DNA from: Juglans regia
Lineage: Eukaryota; Streptophyta; Magnoliopsida; Fagales; Juglandaceae
DNA length: 64,000 nucleotides
Assembly: GCF_001411555.2 (NCBI RefSeq)
Contig: NW_023357374.1
Location: 186,001-250,000, forward strand
Direction: 5' to 3'
The notes below the pieces were generated by a model, which saw nothing but the letters and a program-made list of their open reading frames with translations, was not told where the DNA came from and searched no databases. The translations under genes and the position numbers were made by a program. Of the stretch, positions 44,148-55,711 are shown piece after piece (the first letter of the stretch is position 1; every line of letters starts with the position of its first letter).

Positions 44148-45666
44148 TTAGATCACCTTGCCCACAAGGTGCGGGTAAGAAATCTTGATGGTCTCGTAAG
44201 CCTCCCAAGGCGTGTCGCCCTCACCCATCCTGTGCCATTGAACCAGTATCTCGGTCTGGGGTGTATTCCGCCACTTCCGAACCCTTCGATTCCACACCTT
44301 CACAGGTTCAGGCTTGAGGGCTCCGTCGGAATCCACTGGTGGTAGAGTGGGGATCGCCACGATCTGTGTCCCCAGCTTCTTCTTCAGCTGAGAAACATGG
44401 AAAACCGGGTGGATGGCCACCGTCTTGGGCAACTGTAACCTGTATGCTACTTCTCCGAAGCGATGGATGATCTGAAATGGGCCATAGAACCACGGCGCCA
44501 GCTTTAGATTGCGACGGCGAGCTACCGATGACTGTTGGTACGACTGGAGACGTAAGTAGACCCACTCACCCACTGTGAAAGTTTGTGCCTTAATAATTGT
44601 AGCATTTGATCCCTAGCCCTTAGATTTTCCTCCACTGCTTCTGTTTAAGCTAGCCCGGGAGTGTAGTCCAACAATCTAGGAGGGCAATAGCCGTAGAGGG
44701 CTTCGAATGGAGTCACACGAGTTGATGCATGTTGACTAGTATTGTACCAGTACTCTGCTAGGGGAATCCAATGGACCCAGTCTTTGGGTCGATCTCCAGC
44801 AAAACACCTCAGATAGTTTTTCAAAGTTTTGTTTACAGCCTCTGACTGCCCATCCGTTTGAGGATGATAGGCAGTACTAAAAGCTAGCTCCACCCTTGAA
44901 TTTTAAACAATTCTTGCCAAAACAGACTAGTGAATGTGCTGTCCCTATCAGAAACAATAGATTGGGGCATTCCATGTAACTTCAATATATTCCGCGTAAA
45001 TAATTGGGCAACTGTTTTAGCTGTAAACGGATGAGCTAAAGGTGTGAAATGTGCATATTTAGTAAGTCTATCTACCACCACCCACACACAATTTTGCCCC
45101 TGTGAAGAAGGCAAGCCTTCTATGAAATCCATTGAGATCTGTGACCAAGGCTGAGAGGGAATAGGTAATGGTTGTAGCAAGCCACTGGGTTTGGACTGAT
45201 CTGCCTTCACACTTTGGCACGTGTCACACCCTCTAATCAGATTTTTCACATCTAATTTCATTCCCTGCCAATAAAAGTCCCTCCTGACCCTGTGCAAGGT
45301 CTTATCATAGCCTGAATGACCTCCCACAGGGTTAGTATGCAGCAGGTGCAGCAACCTTTGCCTGAATGTTGGGTCCTCACCAATTACTAGCCTGTTTTTG
45401 TAAAACAACAGCCCACTTCTCACTGCATAAGTAGCTGGTAAATCCCCATTTTGACACCTCAACATTAGGTCTTGCACCTTTGGGTCACTACCAAATCCGT
45501 GCTTAATCTCCTTTAGCCAATCCAAAGTTGGCAAAGAAATAGCAACAAGGATCACTTCTTCCTTGCAATCCGCCCTTTCCACCCTCCTAGACAGTGCATC
45601 AGCCACTATATTATCCTTTCCTCTTTTATATTCTACCAACACATCATAGCCCATCAACTTGGACAC
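44148..45666 (-). pseudogene. Gypsy 1 integrase with chromodomain-like C-terminus
   Basis: From 45666: the end of RNase H (YKRGKDNIVADALSRR), then the zinc-binding HTNPVGGHSGYDKTLHRVRR and GCDTCQSVKADQSKP (H-H-C-C). The catalytic core follows with SQISMDFIEGLP (first Asp), VVVDRLTKYAHF, and IVSDRDSTFTSLFW (second Asp). After a break at about 44890: AFSTAYHPQTDGQSEAVNKT (third acid not clearly seen in my reading), then from 44573 GEWVYLRLQSYQQ, FYGPFQIIHRFGEVAYRLQL, and a chromodomain-like tail EILVQWHRMGEGDTPWEAYE. A stop near 44580-44640 and a frameshift near 44890 break the frame. Integrase would insert the DNA copy, and the chromodomain could guide it to chromatin. Confidence 0.9.
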
Positions 45667-45667
45667 T

Positions 45668-46694
45668 CATTTTTATTGCATGGGAGTACCCACCTTCTGC
45701 TCTAGCAAATATTTAAGGCTTTGGTGATCGGTCTTCACTACAAAAGGTTGTCCCAACAAATAGGGCCTCCATTTCTGCACTGCCATTACAAGGGCATATA
45801 GCTATTTTTCATAGGTTGATTAGGCTAACACCCTTCCCTTCAAGGCCTTACTGTAGAACGCTATTGGTCTATTTTTTTGCATAAGAACAGCCCCAATGGC
45901 ACTTCCCGACGCATCACATTCTATTAGAAAGGGTAGAGAAAAATCTGGAAGGGTCAACACTAGGGGTTGAGTAACAGCCCTCTTTAAGTTTTGGAATGCC
46001 TCCTTAGCCTCTTCGCTCCACACAAACTGGTCCTTTTCTAATAAATTGGTAAGAGGGGCTGTAAGGCTGCCATAGCCTTTAATAAATCGCCTATAGTACC
46101 TGGTAAGCCCCAGGAACCCTCTTAGAGCCTTTAGTGAAGTAGGAAATGGCCAATCTTCACTGCTTGTAGCTTTTCTGGGTCCGCCTTTACCCCTTCTGCT
46201 GAAATTACATGCCCCAAGTAAGCCACTTCCAACGTTGCAAATCTACACTTTGACATTTTTGCCAACAACCCATGATGTTTCAGCACCTCTAGAGTCAACT
46301 TTAGATGTTTTATGTGCTCCTGCAATGAACTTCTATACACCAAAATATCATAAAAAAAAACCAACAAAAACTTTCTCAAGTATGGTTTAAAAATGTTGTT
46401 CATTAAACTCTGGAAAGTAGATGGTGCATTTGTTAGCCCAAAAGGCATAACATGGAACTCATAGTGTCCCTCATGAGTCCTAAAAGTAGTCTTGTGGATA
46501 TCTTCAGATTTGACTCGTATTTGGTGGTACCCCGAACGCAAGTCAAGTTTAGAGAAAAACTTAGATCCACTGAGTTCATCCAGCAGTTCTTCCATGACTG
46601 GAATTGGGAATTTACCCTTCACCGTCACATTGTTTAAAGACTGGTAATCCACACACATTCTCCAGGAACCATCCGCCTTTCTCACAAGTAACAC
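45668..46694 (-). pseudogene. Gypsy 1 reverse transcriptase and RNase H
   Basis: From 46694: [57 protein letters not shown], then the active-site box [10 protein letters not shown], where the family has F-F-D-D. The first Asp of the pair is Tyr here. The frame breaks near 46130. RNase H starts with WSEEAKEAFQNLKRAVTQPL (46020) and has LPFLIECDASGSAIGAVLMQ, the usual D-A-S-x-x-G-x-G-A-V block. A second break is at about 45820. The catalytic change and frame breaks indicate inactivity. Confidence 0.9.
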
Positions 46695-47400
46695 TGGGAT
46701 GAATAGGGACTGTTACTAGGCCTTATGACTCCTCTACTCAACAACTCTTTGACAATTTTCTCAATCTCATCTTTTTGGAAGTAGGGGTATCGATAGGGTC
46801 TTGCTGACACAGGTTTAGTGTTTGGATAAAGTGGGATAGCATGGTCTTGAGCTTGGTTTGGGGATAAACCCTTAGGTTCACCAAAAAGTTCTTGATACTG
46901 GTCGAGTAGCTGCTGTACAGCTTCGGGCACACTCCCACTTAGCTTCTCTTCCTTGGCTTCGATCAGCTGTAACAACACTCCCTTTCTTTCCAGCCCATGA
47001 TTTTGATTTATATTCCCTTCTTCAATCACATTAGAAGGAAATAACCCTTGCAAACAAACAACCTGTTCATTATACTGGAATTGCATGGACAGCTCCTTGA
47101 AATTCCATAAAATGGACCCCGATTCCCTCAACCATTGCACTCCCAACACCATATCACATCCCGCCAACACTAACACATAATAATCAATAATGAAAGAATG
47201 GCCTTGCATTTTAATTCTAACAGCAATACACTTCCCTTCACAGCCTACTAAATCCCCATTCGCCACCCTGACTCTTATTTTTTCCCATCATTCACATTCA
47301 CGCCCCCCCTTTTTACTATCGAGGGATCAAGGAAATTATGTGTGCTGCCAGTGTCTATCAGCACCACAATTTCCAGATTTCCCAACCTTCCTTTGATTCT
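46682..47400 (-). pseudogene. Gypsy 1 aspartic protease and linker to reverse transcriptase
   Basis: Near 47395-47300 the frame gives RLGNLEIVVLIDTGSTHNFL, with an intact aspartic protease motif D-T-G-S. A frameshift follows. From 47266 the frame continues VANGDLVGCEGKCIAVRIKM and YYVLVLAGCDMVLGVQWLRE (the protease flap / I-L-G-like end), then the linker GLSPNQAQDHAIPLYPNTKP and [18 protein letters not shown] at the start of reverse transcriptase. The protease would cut the gag-pol precursor. Confidence 0.88.
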
Positions 47401-48310
47401 CATAGTCTTAGGCTTAAAGACCCTATCAATGCATTAAGGGAAATTTCTGGTTGGGCTGTATTGGTGGTCAAATCGAGTACTTCATCATCTTTTTCATTTT
47501 CTTCTACTGGGCTGGTCATGTTTTCGGGCTCCTCAGTTACCTCCTTAATCAAAAATATCTTAGGCTGTTGACACTTATGTCCTGGGCTCCACTTGGAATC
47601 ACAGTAATAACAGAGGCCCTTTTCACACCTCTCTTTCATTTGTTGTGGTTTGATTTTTTGTACAGGAACAAGGGCTTTAGGACCAAACTTAACATTGTTA
47701 TTTGTTGCTGCAGGAGGTAATTTCAGAATTCCAGTGTCATGGTTGTGATGGATTTTTTTATGGATGCCTACATTCTCCTCTTGAATCTTTGGAAGGCTGT
47801 AAGCTGTTAATAGATTGTTTGGGTGAAACATCCTCACCGTTAACCTATCTCATCCTTTAGCCCGCTAAGAAAACAACTTAGTTTATACCTTTCTGACAAC
47901 CCTCTAAGCCTATTAGACAGTGACTCCAAGTTTGATTTGTATTCTTCGACAGATCCAGTTTGCTTTAGCCTAATTAAGGCCTCCATGGGGTCATCATACG
48001 AAGATGGCCCAAACCGTATCAACAAGGCCTTGGTAAAATCCTCCCACTCCTTTAGAACTCCTGACTCTTCAAGATCTTGGAACCAAACTAGAGCTTGGCC
48101 CTCCATATGGAAGGAGGCTAGCCTTAGTTTTTGTTGGGGCAGGGTGTTATAGTAGGAGAAAAAATGGTTGGTTTTGTATATCCACCCATTTGAATCTTCA
48201 CCATTAAAAGTTGGAAAATCAAGCCTTACCGATCATGGAGGGGGTTCACCCCCTTGTTCTGCAGATACCAGCTGCTGATCCTAACCCCTGAAGATGATTC
48301 CCCATGAACC
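47400..48310 (-). pseudogene. Gypsy 1 gag with CCHC zinc knuckle
   Basis: From 48106: the retrotransposon Gag core MEGQALVWFQDLEESGVLKE, LIRFGPSSYDDPMEALIRLK, LSCFLSGLKDEI. After a frame change at 47837: MFHPNNLLTAYSLPKIQEEN, then KGLCYYCDSKWSPGHKC, a CX2CX4HX4C zinc knuckle. Matches gypsy 2 gag at 62122 closely in order and wording. The N-terminus (about 48300) has stops. Gag would coat the element RNA. Confidence 0.88.
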
Positions 48311-48533
48311 CAGCCACTGCTCTTATTCTTCCGCTGCAGCTCCACAGTCAATGCTGTTGCACTACAGAATCTGATTGCCTCTTGAGGGCCAACACTTCAG
48401 TTTCCAGCGTTTTAAATTGTGACTCAGTGGACTTGACCTTCTTCCAATTGCGCAAGTCTAGTGCCATCTTCCATTTCTTCTTTTACTGATTGTAATCACA
48501 GGTCACTTGGGAACTTTGTCTCTAGATACCACT

Positions 48534-48980
48534 TGTAACACTTTGTTGTGAATTTGGTTTATGGATTGATGATAAGAATGGATACAGAAGAAAGATAGGT
48601 TGCCTACTTCGAGGGTAGGATCCTTCAGAATGTTAGAGAGAAAAGGGAGAAGATGAACAGTAGAGAGAGAAAATGAATCTTGTAAATTCATGCATAACCA
48701 TCCCATTCCGTGCTGCAGTGATATATCATTCCACTACTAACAGAAAGGAAAATAAACTAAAATAGATGACCGTCACTTAATAGAAAATGAAAGACACTAC
48801 CCTTAATGGGCTCGCAGGCCCATAAACAGACCCCCTAATCCATTAACTCAACTAACACCTTTTATTCTTTTCTGGCCCAAGGCCCACACGACTAGACCAT
48901 CCCCTTCTGACTCAACACTTCTACTTTCCTCTTCTCAACTATCTCTTATCTTGTCTCTATAGCTCAGACGATGTGTGAAA
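48534..48980 (-). repeat. 5' LTR of gypsy element 1
   Basis: Starts TGTAACAC and ends GTGTGAAA on the plus strand; the terminal CA has become AA. Followed by the AAAAC duplication. Confidence 0.93.
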
Positions 48981-49479
48981 AAAACACTGGTATTCATTTA
49001 TCATAATATTTATTCGATTACTCTCTTCGGTATAGATTACTTTAACTGGATATTGATGAACTTAGAAAGTGATGATATTTAGAGTTAAGAGAATTTTAAG
49101 TATTGAAGAATTAAAATGGGTACTTCAGGTGTAATATGAGATTTATTTGTTCACTGAAGATTTATTTAAGTTACATGAATTTTTATAGGTGACTAGTGAC
49201 AATTATTCAGTACTGTTGTGGAGAATTTCTGAGTAAGCTAAGAAGCCCAGGTAAGCGGGATTTCCTATGCTAGGCTTTATACGATTTATTGAGACAGAGG
49301 TTGACTTTCTGAAAATATTGCATATTTTGTGATGAAATGAGAACTTGAGAAAAACAAACCTCGGTCGTTTATTTGCATTACTCATGAAATCTGTATGAAA
49401 AAGGAAAAATATTTTCTAGCATGTATTGTGTAGACATGAGCTAAATTTTGTCATGCTGTCTCTGAAATTTTAAAAGGAA

Positions 49480-49776
49480 CGATAAAGGATTTTGACTAAG
49501 CCAACAGTTGAAGTGACATGGACTCCCCGAAGCTAGGTATGAGCTGTCCCCAACTGGAAACGTATTATAAAAGCCGACCCCCAGGTACGAAGAACTCTCT
49601 CTAATTTCTCTAAACTCACGTATAAACTACTAAGGAGATATATAGACTATAGCATCGGAGACTCCCTGGCCTCGACCAAGGCCCCCGACTCCCTGTGTTT
49701 TCTTAAGTGTGTAGGTGAAAGACTCAAAACCCGAGTTGCTGGAACTCAGCCCAAAGGCTGAAACATGACGTTAACA
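49480..49776 (+). repeat. 5' LTR (3' portion) of the Tat element
   Basis: Matches the 3' LTR blocks TTGACTAAG, AGTGAC(A/G)TGGACTCCC, CTCTCTAATTTCTCTAAACT, CGGAGACTCCCTGGCCTC and GTGAAAGACTCAA. The upstream portion of this LTR is missing. Confidence 0.85.
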
Positions 49777-49777
49777 G

Positions 49778-49794
49778 TGGCGCTGTCTGTGGGA
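49778..49794 (+). promoter_or_regulatory. Primer-binding site of the Tat element
   Basis: TGGCGCTGTCTGTGGGA, one base after the LTR end. The form is typical for Tat/Ogre-related plant elements. Confidence 0.8.
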
Positions 49795-49869
49795 TCTCTA
49801 TAGGCTTCACGTGTCCTTCTTATGCTTGTGATAACCCATTCTTAGACAACTCATGGACAAGAAGAAGCA

Positions 49870-50425
49870 ATGTTAAGAAATATGGAAACAAGGCTCGCCG
49901 CGATGGAAGAAATGGCAGAAAAACTAACTATCGAAGTAGAGACCCTCCGAAAAGAGAATGAGAAGCACATAATAGCTACCAATGGAATAGAGAATGATGC
50001 AGGACCAAGTGACAGCGAGCATGTAGGATCCATAAATGCCAGAGGGGGAGGTGATGCAGAGGAAGAAAGAAAAAAACATGCAGGACGAGCTACGTAACCT
50101 CAAAGGAAAATATGAAGAAATGACGAGGAAGATGGGCACATTGTCATCAGTAGACCAATTGCTCACCAGTATGGGCCTACCCTATAACGAGGAGGTGATG
50201 GTTGTACCCTTACCACAAAAGTTCCGAGTTCCCCTCATAGACATGTACGATGGGCCTAGAGACCCCCTTGAACACCTGAAAACCTTTAGGACTCACATGA
50301 CCCTGCAAGGCTTCTCAGAAGATGCGGCTTCCAGAGCTTTCCCGCTGACGTTGAAGGGGCCGACAAGAGTATGGTTTGGGTCTTTGGCACCTGGGTCCAT
50401 AGACAGCTTTTGGGAGCTGGCCCGC
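49870..50425 (+). pseudogene. Tat gag, N-terminal half
   Basis: A coiled-coil-like start (METRLAAMEEMAEKLTIEVE, then LRKENEKH) runs to a frameshift near 50036-50095. The next frame gives KFRVPLIDMYDGPRDPLEHL, TFRTHMTLQGFSEDAASRAF, PLTLKGPTRVWFGSLAPGSI and DSFWELAR. This is the standard Gag core of Tat-lineage elements (Y-D-G-x-x-D-P, R-x-F-P-x-T-L-K-G-x-A-x-x-W). Translation stops at the insertion starting at 50426 and resumes at about 52078. Confidence 0.85.
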
Positions 50426-52076
50426 TGATGAGTGCATGAAAGGTCTTGACGGTCCATAGGCAGAGGTGGAGTTAATGCTTTTGTTGAGGGTGTGCTTGAA
50501 GTTGTATGTATTTGGATTGTGGTAAGACGGCTATGGCTTAGCGCAGACACATGAATTTTGAGAGTTGTTTCGATAGACAAACTTTGGTAGCACTAAAGAT
50601 CTCTTATGAATATGTTGGTTGATATGTCTAAATATTACTGCCTTGTTTATGTGGAAGTTTTACATTTTGGGTTGGGGATATTTTTCTTTCTGTTGCCTTG
50701 ATGCTTGAATTGCTAGAGACTTGCAATAAGCTGGTTGGGGGGGGGGGGGTGATGCGTGCATGCAAATGTACTTTGAAGATTTCTCTTACGAGTTTAATTG
50801 CTAGATTATGTGTTATTTGGGCATTTTGATTATGTTTTTCCAATTTAAACTTTAAGTCCATAGTGCCCAAGTTTTGATTAAGTGTCTAATGATTTTATTG
50901 TAGGAATGAATTTAAAAATGATTAAGCTGAAGTCTGGCTAATACGAAAGAAAAGAACAATCAATTGAGAATTTCATGTCCAAAGTCAAAGAGATTTGCAT
51001 CATAAACAATGAAGGAAAAAGCAATTAATGAAAAATATTCAGAATTTGCAGCTTCTCTGAGTAGCCAATAGTATGATGGTCATATATTTCTTGTCCAATT
51101 TCCGATTGAGGCGAATCAAGATTTGTTAGAAAAGAAACTTAATGTGCTACACTTGTTCTAGAAATAGCAATTTTCTAATTTGGTCATTTACTATGCAACA
51201 AACGGCTTTCAATATGCAATTGGAAATCGGGAACACTATCTCCACGAGAATTGCACATGATTTTCTTTCCAAAAAGATGATGACTTCAAGGAAGAAGGAA
51301 AAATGTCTATAACGTGGAGAGGGGGGTTTCTTTTGGGCAGAAAGACATCTTCCAGAAAAAGAATTCTTCTTCTTTCGAATGGAGAGCTAATTACTTGGTG
51401 AAGGTAGGGATGACCTTGCTTAAATGATGGTGATTTCAATTCTATTGGATTCATGTAATAAACTTTCTTGCTGATGCAATTCTTGTTTATCATATCTTAT
51501 TAGTCTTTCTTGTATTTGGATAATTTTATAACCAACACTTTTCATAGATTCAGTCATGCTTTCTCTATGGGATTGTTGAGATGTTTATGTTCAGATCTGG
51601 TTGTCAATCTTATTGGTGTGATTCTCTACTATAGTATTGTTATTGAGAATATTGTTGTCTTTAAAGCTAAGTCTAATAGGATAGCAACCCGTGCTTTCAA
51701 AAGAAGAGTGGTTTTCAAGAATTACATTTGAACAAATTGGTTACAAAGATATATTTTTTGGTTAGAGAGTCTGGTGCTATGATACCTTATTGAGTATCCA
51801 ATGAATCTACTATGAATAGAATTATCAAGTTCAAGAAAGGGATTCTCAATGCTTCGCTGCTATTAATTCTGGTCAAACCTTTTCATTATTACGTTTTGGC
51901 TCTTCAATTTATTTCTTTTTAGAAAGGACTCATCTTACATTGCTACTTTGATTTTTGTTCTCTTAAACTTTTTAGTCAGTTTTAGTGTTTCTACCATCTC
52001 CCTGTGGAATTGACACCCCAATCTATATTGCAACAATCGGGTTATTCTTTGGGCGTAATCACACACCTATTCCTCG
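50426..52076 (+). mobile_element. LTR-derived insertion in Tat gag
   Basis: The gag frame is broken exactly at GCCCGC (50420-50425) and resumes with TTTATGGTGAGCAGG at 52083. The insert begins TGATGAGTGCATG. It contains a run of about 14 G (about 50737-50750) directly before a second TGATGCGTGCATG (50751), which looks like a polypurine tract and 3' LTR start, and it ends near CCTCGCACA. The first segment would then be a remnant of internal or 5' LTR sequence. No coding domain was recognised, and a clean target duplication was not found. Confidence 0.6.
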
Positions 52077-52077
52077 C

Positions 52078-52480
52078 ACACTTTATGGTGAGCAGGAGAA
52101 GAATACACCCCAAGGCATAACTCCTCACCATCAAGCAAGGGGAAAATGAAAGTCTAAATACATACCTATCCAGGTTCAACAACAAACGCATGACCACAAA
52201 CTACCAAGACGAGAAAATAACTTTGGCAACGCTTTTAGGAGGAGTTTGACCCTGATCAAGGATTATGGCAGAATTGGCAAGGAGAACTCCTGCCATGCTG
52301 CGAGAGTTCATGGATCAAGCCGACAACTTTATTAACTCCGAGGACACACTTTAGGCCTTGACCAAGCCGAAGAGGAAAGAAATGGAACACGCAAAAAAGA
52401 AGAGGAAGGCACCAACCAAAGGCAAGGCTCACTAGAAGCCAGAGAAAGGACCACAAGACATTAGGAGAGAAGAAGTCTCT
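52078..52480 (+). pseudogene. Tat gag, C-terminal half
   Basis: The frame restarts at 52083 with FMVSRRRIHPKA, stop, LLTIKQGENESLNTYLSRFN and RMTTNYQDEKITLATLLGG. Two stops follow, then IMAELARRTPAMLREFMDQA, DNFINSEDTL, stop, ALTKPKRKEMEHAKKKRKAP. This is the expected downstream half of Tat Gag. No intact zinc knuckle was found in the following 300 bases. Confidence 0.82.
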
Positions 52481-52879
52481 ACGAGAGGCCTGGGTTTTGA
52501 TTTGACCAACCAGTGCTCACCATCCAAAGAGACGACCGTCAACCTGCCCAAGATGACAACTACATGAGCATTCGCTCATCATTCACACCTACCATCAGTC
52601 CAACACTCATAACATTGAAGATTGCCTTTTCTTAAAAAAGGAAAGTGAGCAGGCTGGGTGGCCAAGGCCACGATGATACCCTTCTGCCCAAAGGCCAGAG
52701 CGGGAGTGGAGGCGGAGATCACGGGAAAAAACTGCGTAGAGAGTCGGAAGGCCAAGGAGGGAAGGGAGATGAGGTAAAAGGTAGCTGTATTGGAACCCTA
52801 GCGCGATCGCCACCACGCACCACATTAGGAAGGGCCGCCATGCCATTGAAGGGTTCCTCAGATGCGGTCAGAACCATTA

Positions 52880-53155
52880 CACTGTTTGTCTTCCCTGTAC
52901 AGCTTTTGTCATGGTCGACTTCTTGGTGGTAAAGGCTCCTTCATCATACAATGCCATAATCGGCTGACCCACTCTCAATTGTCTAAGGGCGGTAACGTCG
53001 ACCTACCACTTGAATATGAAGTTCCCGACCTCTCAGGAAGTGGGAGAAATTCGAGGAGAGCAAGTCCTGGCATGGAAGTGTTACGTGCATGTGGTCAACA
53101 CCCCCGGAACGCCAAGCACATGCAAAAGTTTTATCACTAAAAAACCTTATGACTT
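52880..53155 (+). pseudogene. Tat protease, C-terminal part
   Basis: The frame gives VMVDFLVVKAPSSYNAIIG, stop, PTLNCLRAVTSTYHLNMKFP, TSQEVGEIRGEQVLAWKCYV and ends at a TAA near 53152. This corresponds to the end of the Tat-lineage aspartic protease (the S-Y-N-x-I-L-G-R-P-T-L block). The catalytic D-T-G-S part expected about 60 codons earlier is not recognisable. No reverse transcriptase follows. Confidence 0.8.
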
Positions 53156-53335
53156 GTAATTTACATTTTCATGTCAATAGTGTAAATTTTATTAATGGAA
53201 GTGTGGCTTTTCAAGAGTAAAACACGTCTCACCTAGCCATATCTCGACCCCTTACTCCAACAATGTAATCTCCATCAACATATCTCCATCAACGAAATCT
53301 CCATCGATGACTACTTACCTCCTCGCGAGGCACTT
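53156..53335. other. Tat element spacer
   Basis: Between the protease relic and the tandem-repeat block. Nothing recognised. Confidence 0.5.
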
Positions 53336-54360
53336 AAATGATGAGTTAATCCTATGGCTACTTTATCACAGGGGAGAGCAGGCCAGCCTTCTACTGCTCG
53401 ACATTTACCTTCCTTGTGAGAGTCAACAAGCAGGAATGGGTCCACTCCCAAATTGCCCTGAAACTTACCTCCTCGTAGGGCTCTAAAGGGCGAGATGTGC
53501 CTTAAGGCCATCTTCTCCCACCCGTGGTGAAGAGCGAGTCCAGCCCCTCGGCTGCTTGGAAACTTACCTTGACCTTCGCCATGACGAAGCATGGGATCAG
53601 TACCTGCCTGACCCAACACTCACCTTCCTTGTCATGTCAACGGGTGATAGCAGATCTAGTCCCAAACTGCATAACTACTTACCTTCCCATGACGGTTAAA
53701 AGGTGGGCAGGCGGCCCAACCTCCCTCTCAGGTAGAGTGGGTCCAGCCTCTCGGCTACCTGGCAACTTACCCTGCCCCATCATGGTGAAGAGTGGACCGG
53801 CGGGTCAGTTGTCTGACACTTACCTCCCCATGAGGTAGCAAAGGGATTAGTTACACCTGAAGGTTGTTTTATCCTTCTCACGGTGGACAGTGGGCCTGCA
53901 CTCGGCTGCTCGACACTTACCTTCCTTGTGATCATCAACAGCTAAGAGCGGGAGTCTGAAACTGCCTGATAACTTACCTCCCCGCAGGAGTATACAGGGC
54001 GAGATGTGCCTTAAGGCCATCTTCTCCCTCCTGCGACGAAGAAAGGGTCTAGCCCCTCGGCTGCCTGGAAACTTACCCAACTTTTGCCACGACAAAGAAT
54101 GAGATCAGCACCTGCCTAACCCAACACTTACCTTCCCTGTGATGTCAACGGGTGTGATCGAGTCCAGTCCCAAACTGACGAGCAACTTACCTACTTGTGA
54201 TGATTAATAGGTGGGCAGGCGGCCCAAGCTCCCTCACATGGGAATGCGGGTCCAACCTCTTGGCTACTCGACAACTTACCCCACTCCCATTACGATAAAG
54301 AGCGGATAAGCTTCTCAGCCATCTGGAAAATTACCTTTCCGGGGGGATCAAAGAGGTGGC
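53336..54360. repeat. Higher-order tandem repeat, about 507-bp unit of 70-80-bp subunits
   Basis: Subunits begin (A/T)ACTTACC and contain variants of CATGGTGAAGAG and CCTCGGCTGCCTGG. The block at about 53463-53970 (GGGCGAGATGTGCCTTAAGG, GACCCAACACT, GTGGGCAGGCGGCCCAA) recurs in the same order at about 53970-54340 and beyond, offset near 507 bp. Confidence 0.85.
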
Positions 54361-54375
54361 TTAGCTTAAGGCATA

Positions 54376-55055
54376 TACGGGTGCAACCGGTTTGGTTTGG
54401 TCTAGTTTTAGACATATTTTAGAACCTAACTGGTATACACCGATTTTTAGATTTGAAGAATTGATACCGCATCGGTTGCACGCATAAAACGGTACTTCCT
54501 GTTTTACCAATTTTGGTCTGGTTCGGTCTGGTTTTTCCAATAGTCTATATATACAATATATAATATGCTATATATATTATAGTATAAAATAATATATTAT
54601 AGTATATTATGATATATAATATAGTGATATATTATAATATATTATAATATTTTAGTATATTATAATATAGTGATATTGTATTAATATAACTACTAATATT
54701 ATAGACTATAGTGATAATATATAGTTATTTATATAGGATTTTAAAATTTAATGTTATTTTAATTAGTAATTTAGCATATAATACAAGATTATTTTATATA
54801 TAATTATATATATTAGATATAAAAATTATAGATAATATAAAAAATCATATAAAAAATTAAAATATACATATATTTATATGAATCGGTCTGGTTCGGTTTG
54901 GTTTGGTGATAGAAAAAGGAAAATCAAAATCGACCAATTTCGACCAGTTTTGAAAAAAATAGAACCGATACCAGACTGAACCGATTTAGAACTGGACCAA
55001 ACTCACCCGTTCGGTTCGGTTCTTTCTGGTTGACCAGTTTTTTTGTTCACCCCTA
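54376..55055. mobile_element. hAT-type MITE, 680 bp, TSD AAGGCAT(A/C)
   Basis: Ends TACGGGTGCAACCGG and, inverted, TAGGGGTGAACAAAA. Subterminal CGGTTTGG / GGTTCGGTTTGG motifs at both ends surround a core of AT repeats (54550-54870). The 8-bp duplication AAGGCATA (54368-54375) and AAGGCATC (55056-55063) fits hAT. Non-coding. Confidence 0.93.
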
Positions 55056-55063
55056 AAGGCATC

Positions 55064-55700
55064 TCGATTCCTCCCCTAGTGGAGAGCTGGTTTAGTTCTT
55101 CGACTGCTCGACATTATGCCATCTTCAATAATAGAATGCCAAACAAGAAGTGCCTCATAATCCTCGCCGAACTCCTTCAAATGAGAAGCCAGGTTTGCAA
55201 ACTTCACACTTGTAGTTACGGATGAGTTATATTAACTTGTTTGGTTTTTCCAATGGTCTTAAGCATCTCCTACTTGCCTCATGACAAAGAGCGAGACAAC
55301 TCCTTAACTACGCTGCAACTCACACCCCCAGGGAGACCAAAGTAGAGGGTTTACCGTAAGGCATCCAGGCCTTCCTCCCTAAGGAATACAAGCCCATTCT
55401 CTCCACTACACAGCGTAGGCTCCCAAGGAGCCCCGCCCCCAAACCAACGACAACAAATCGAGACAACCCAAGGTTATGATTGTAATAACATACAGATTGT
55501 ACTTGCAGTTGGTCATCACATAAGTGGCATCACCCCTACATTCCTCGCCCGGTGCACTCCCAGAAGCGTGCTAATGAAAAGCTAAGAGCAAAGAAGAAAA
55601 AGAAGAACCCCAGAAGTAAGGAAAGCATGTACAAGCAACTCGATTAATATTATTTTGAAGTATATTAAAAACAAAAGAAAAAAGAATACATCAATATAAT
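55064..55700. other. Continuation of Tat non-coding region
   Basis: Further diverged subunits of the tandem-repeat type (for example TTACCGTAAGGCATCCAGGC at 55350). A-rich stretch near 55570-55690. Confidence 0.5.
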
Positions 55701-55711
55701 AGGGGAAATAT

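Larger units (their letters stand above)
43688..48980 (-). mobile_element. Gypsy element (chromovirus-like) with both LTRs, TSD AAAAC
   Basis: LTRs at 43688-44135 and 48534-48980 (448 and 447 bp), both starting TGTAACACTT on the plus strand, are nearly identical by eye. Duplication AAAAC at 43683-43687 and 48981-48985. In minus orientation the primer-binding site after the 5' LTR reads TGGTATCTAGAGAC, close to the initiator-Met tRNA type. A polypurine tract AAAGTGGGAGGCT precedes the 3' LTR. Gene order is gag, protease, reverse transcriptase, RNase H, integrase with C-terminal chromodomain-like end. Related to the element at 61638. Multiple stops make it non-autonomous. Confidence 0.95.
42577..49475 (+). 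mobile_element. LTR-like segment of a gypsy element, split by another gypsy element
   Basis: Starts TGATACCCCGCATTTTAG, the type of 5' end seen in plant gypsy LTRs. It contains a possible transcribed leader (43000-43130, CT-rich) and continues beyond the nested element at 48981. Without the insert it is about 1.6 kb. The right end is not defined; it runs into Tat LTR sequence near 49475. No TSD found. Confidence 0.45.
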
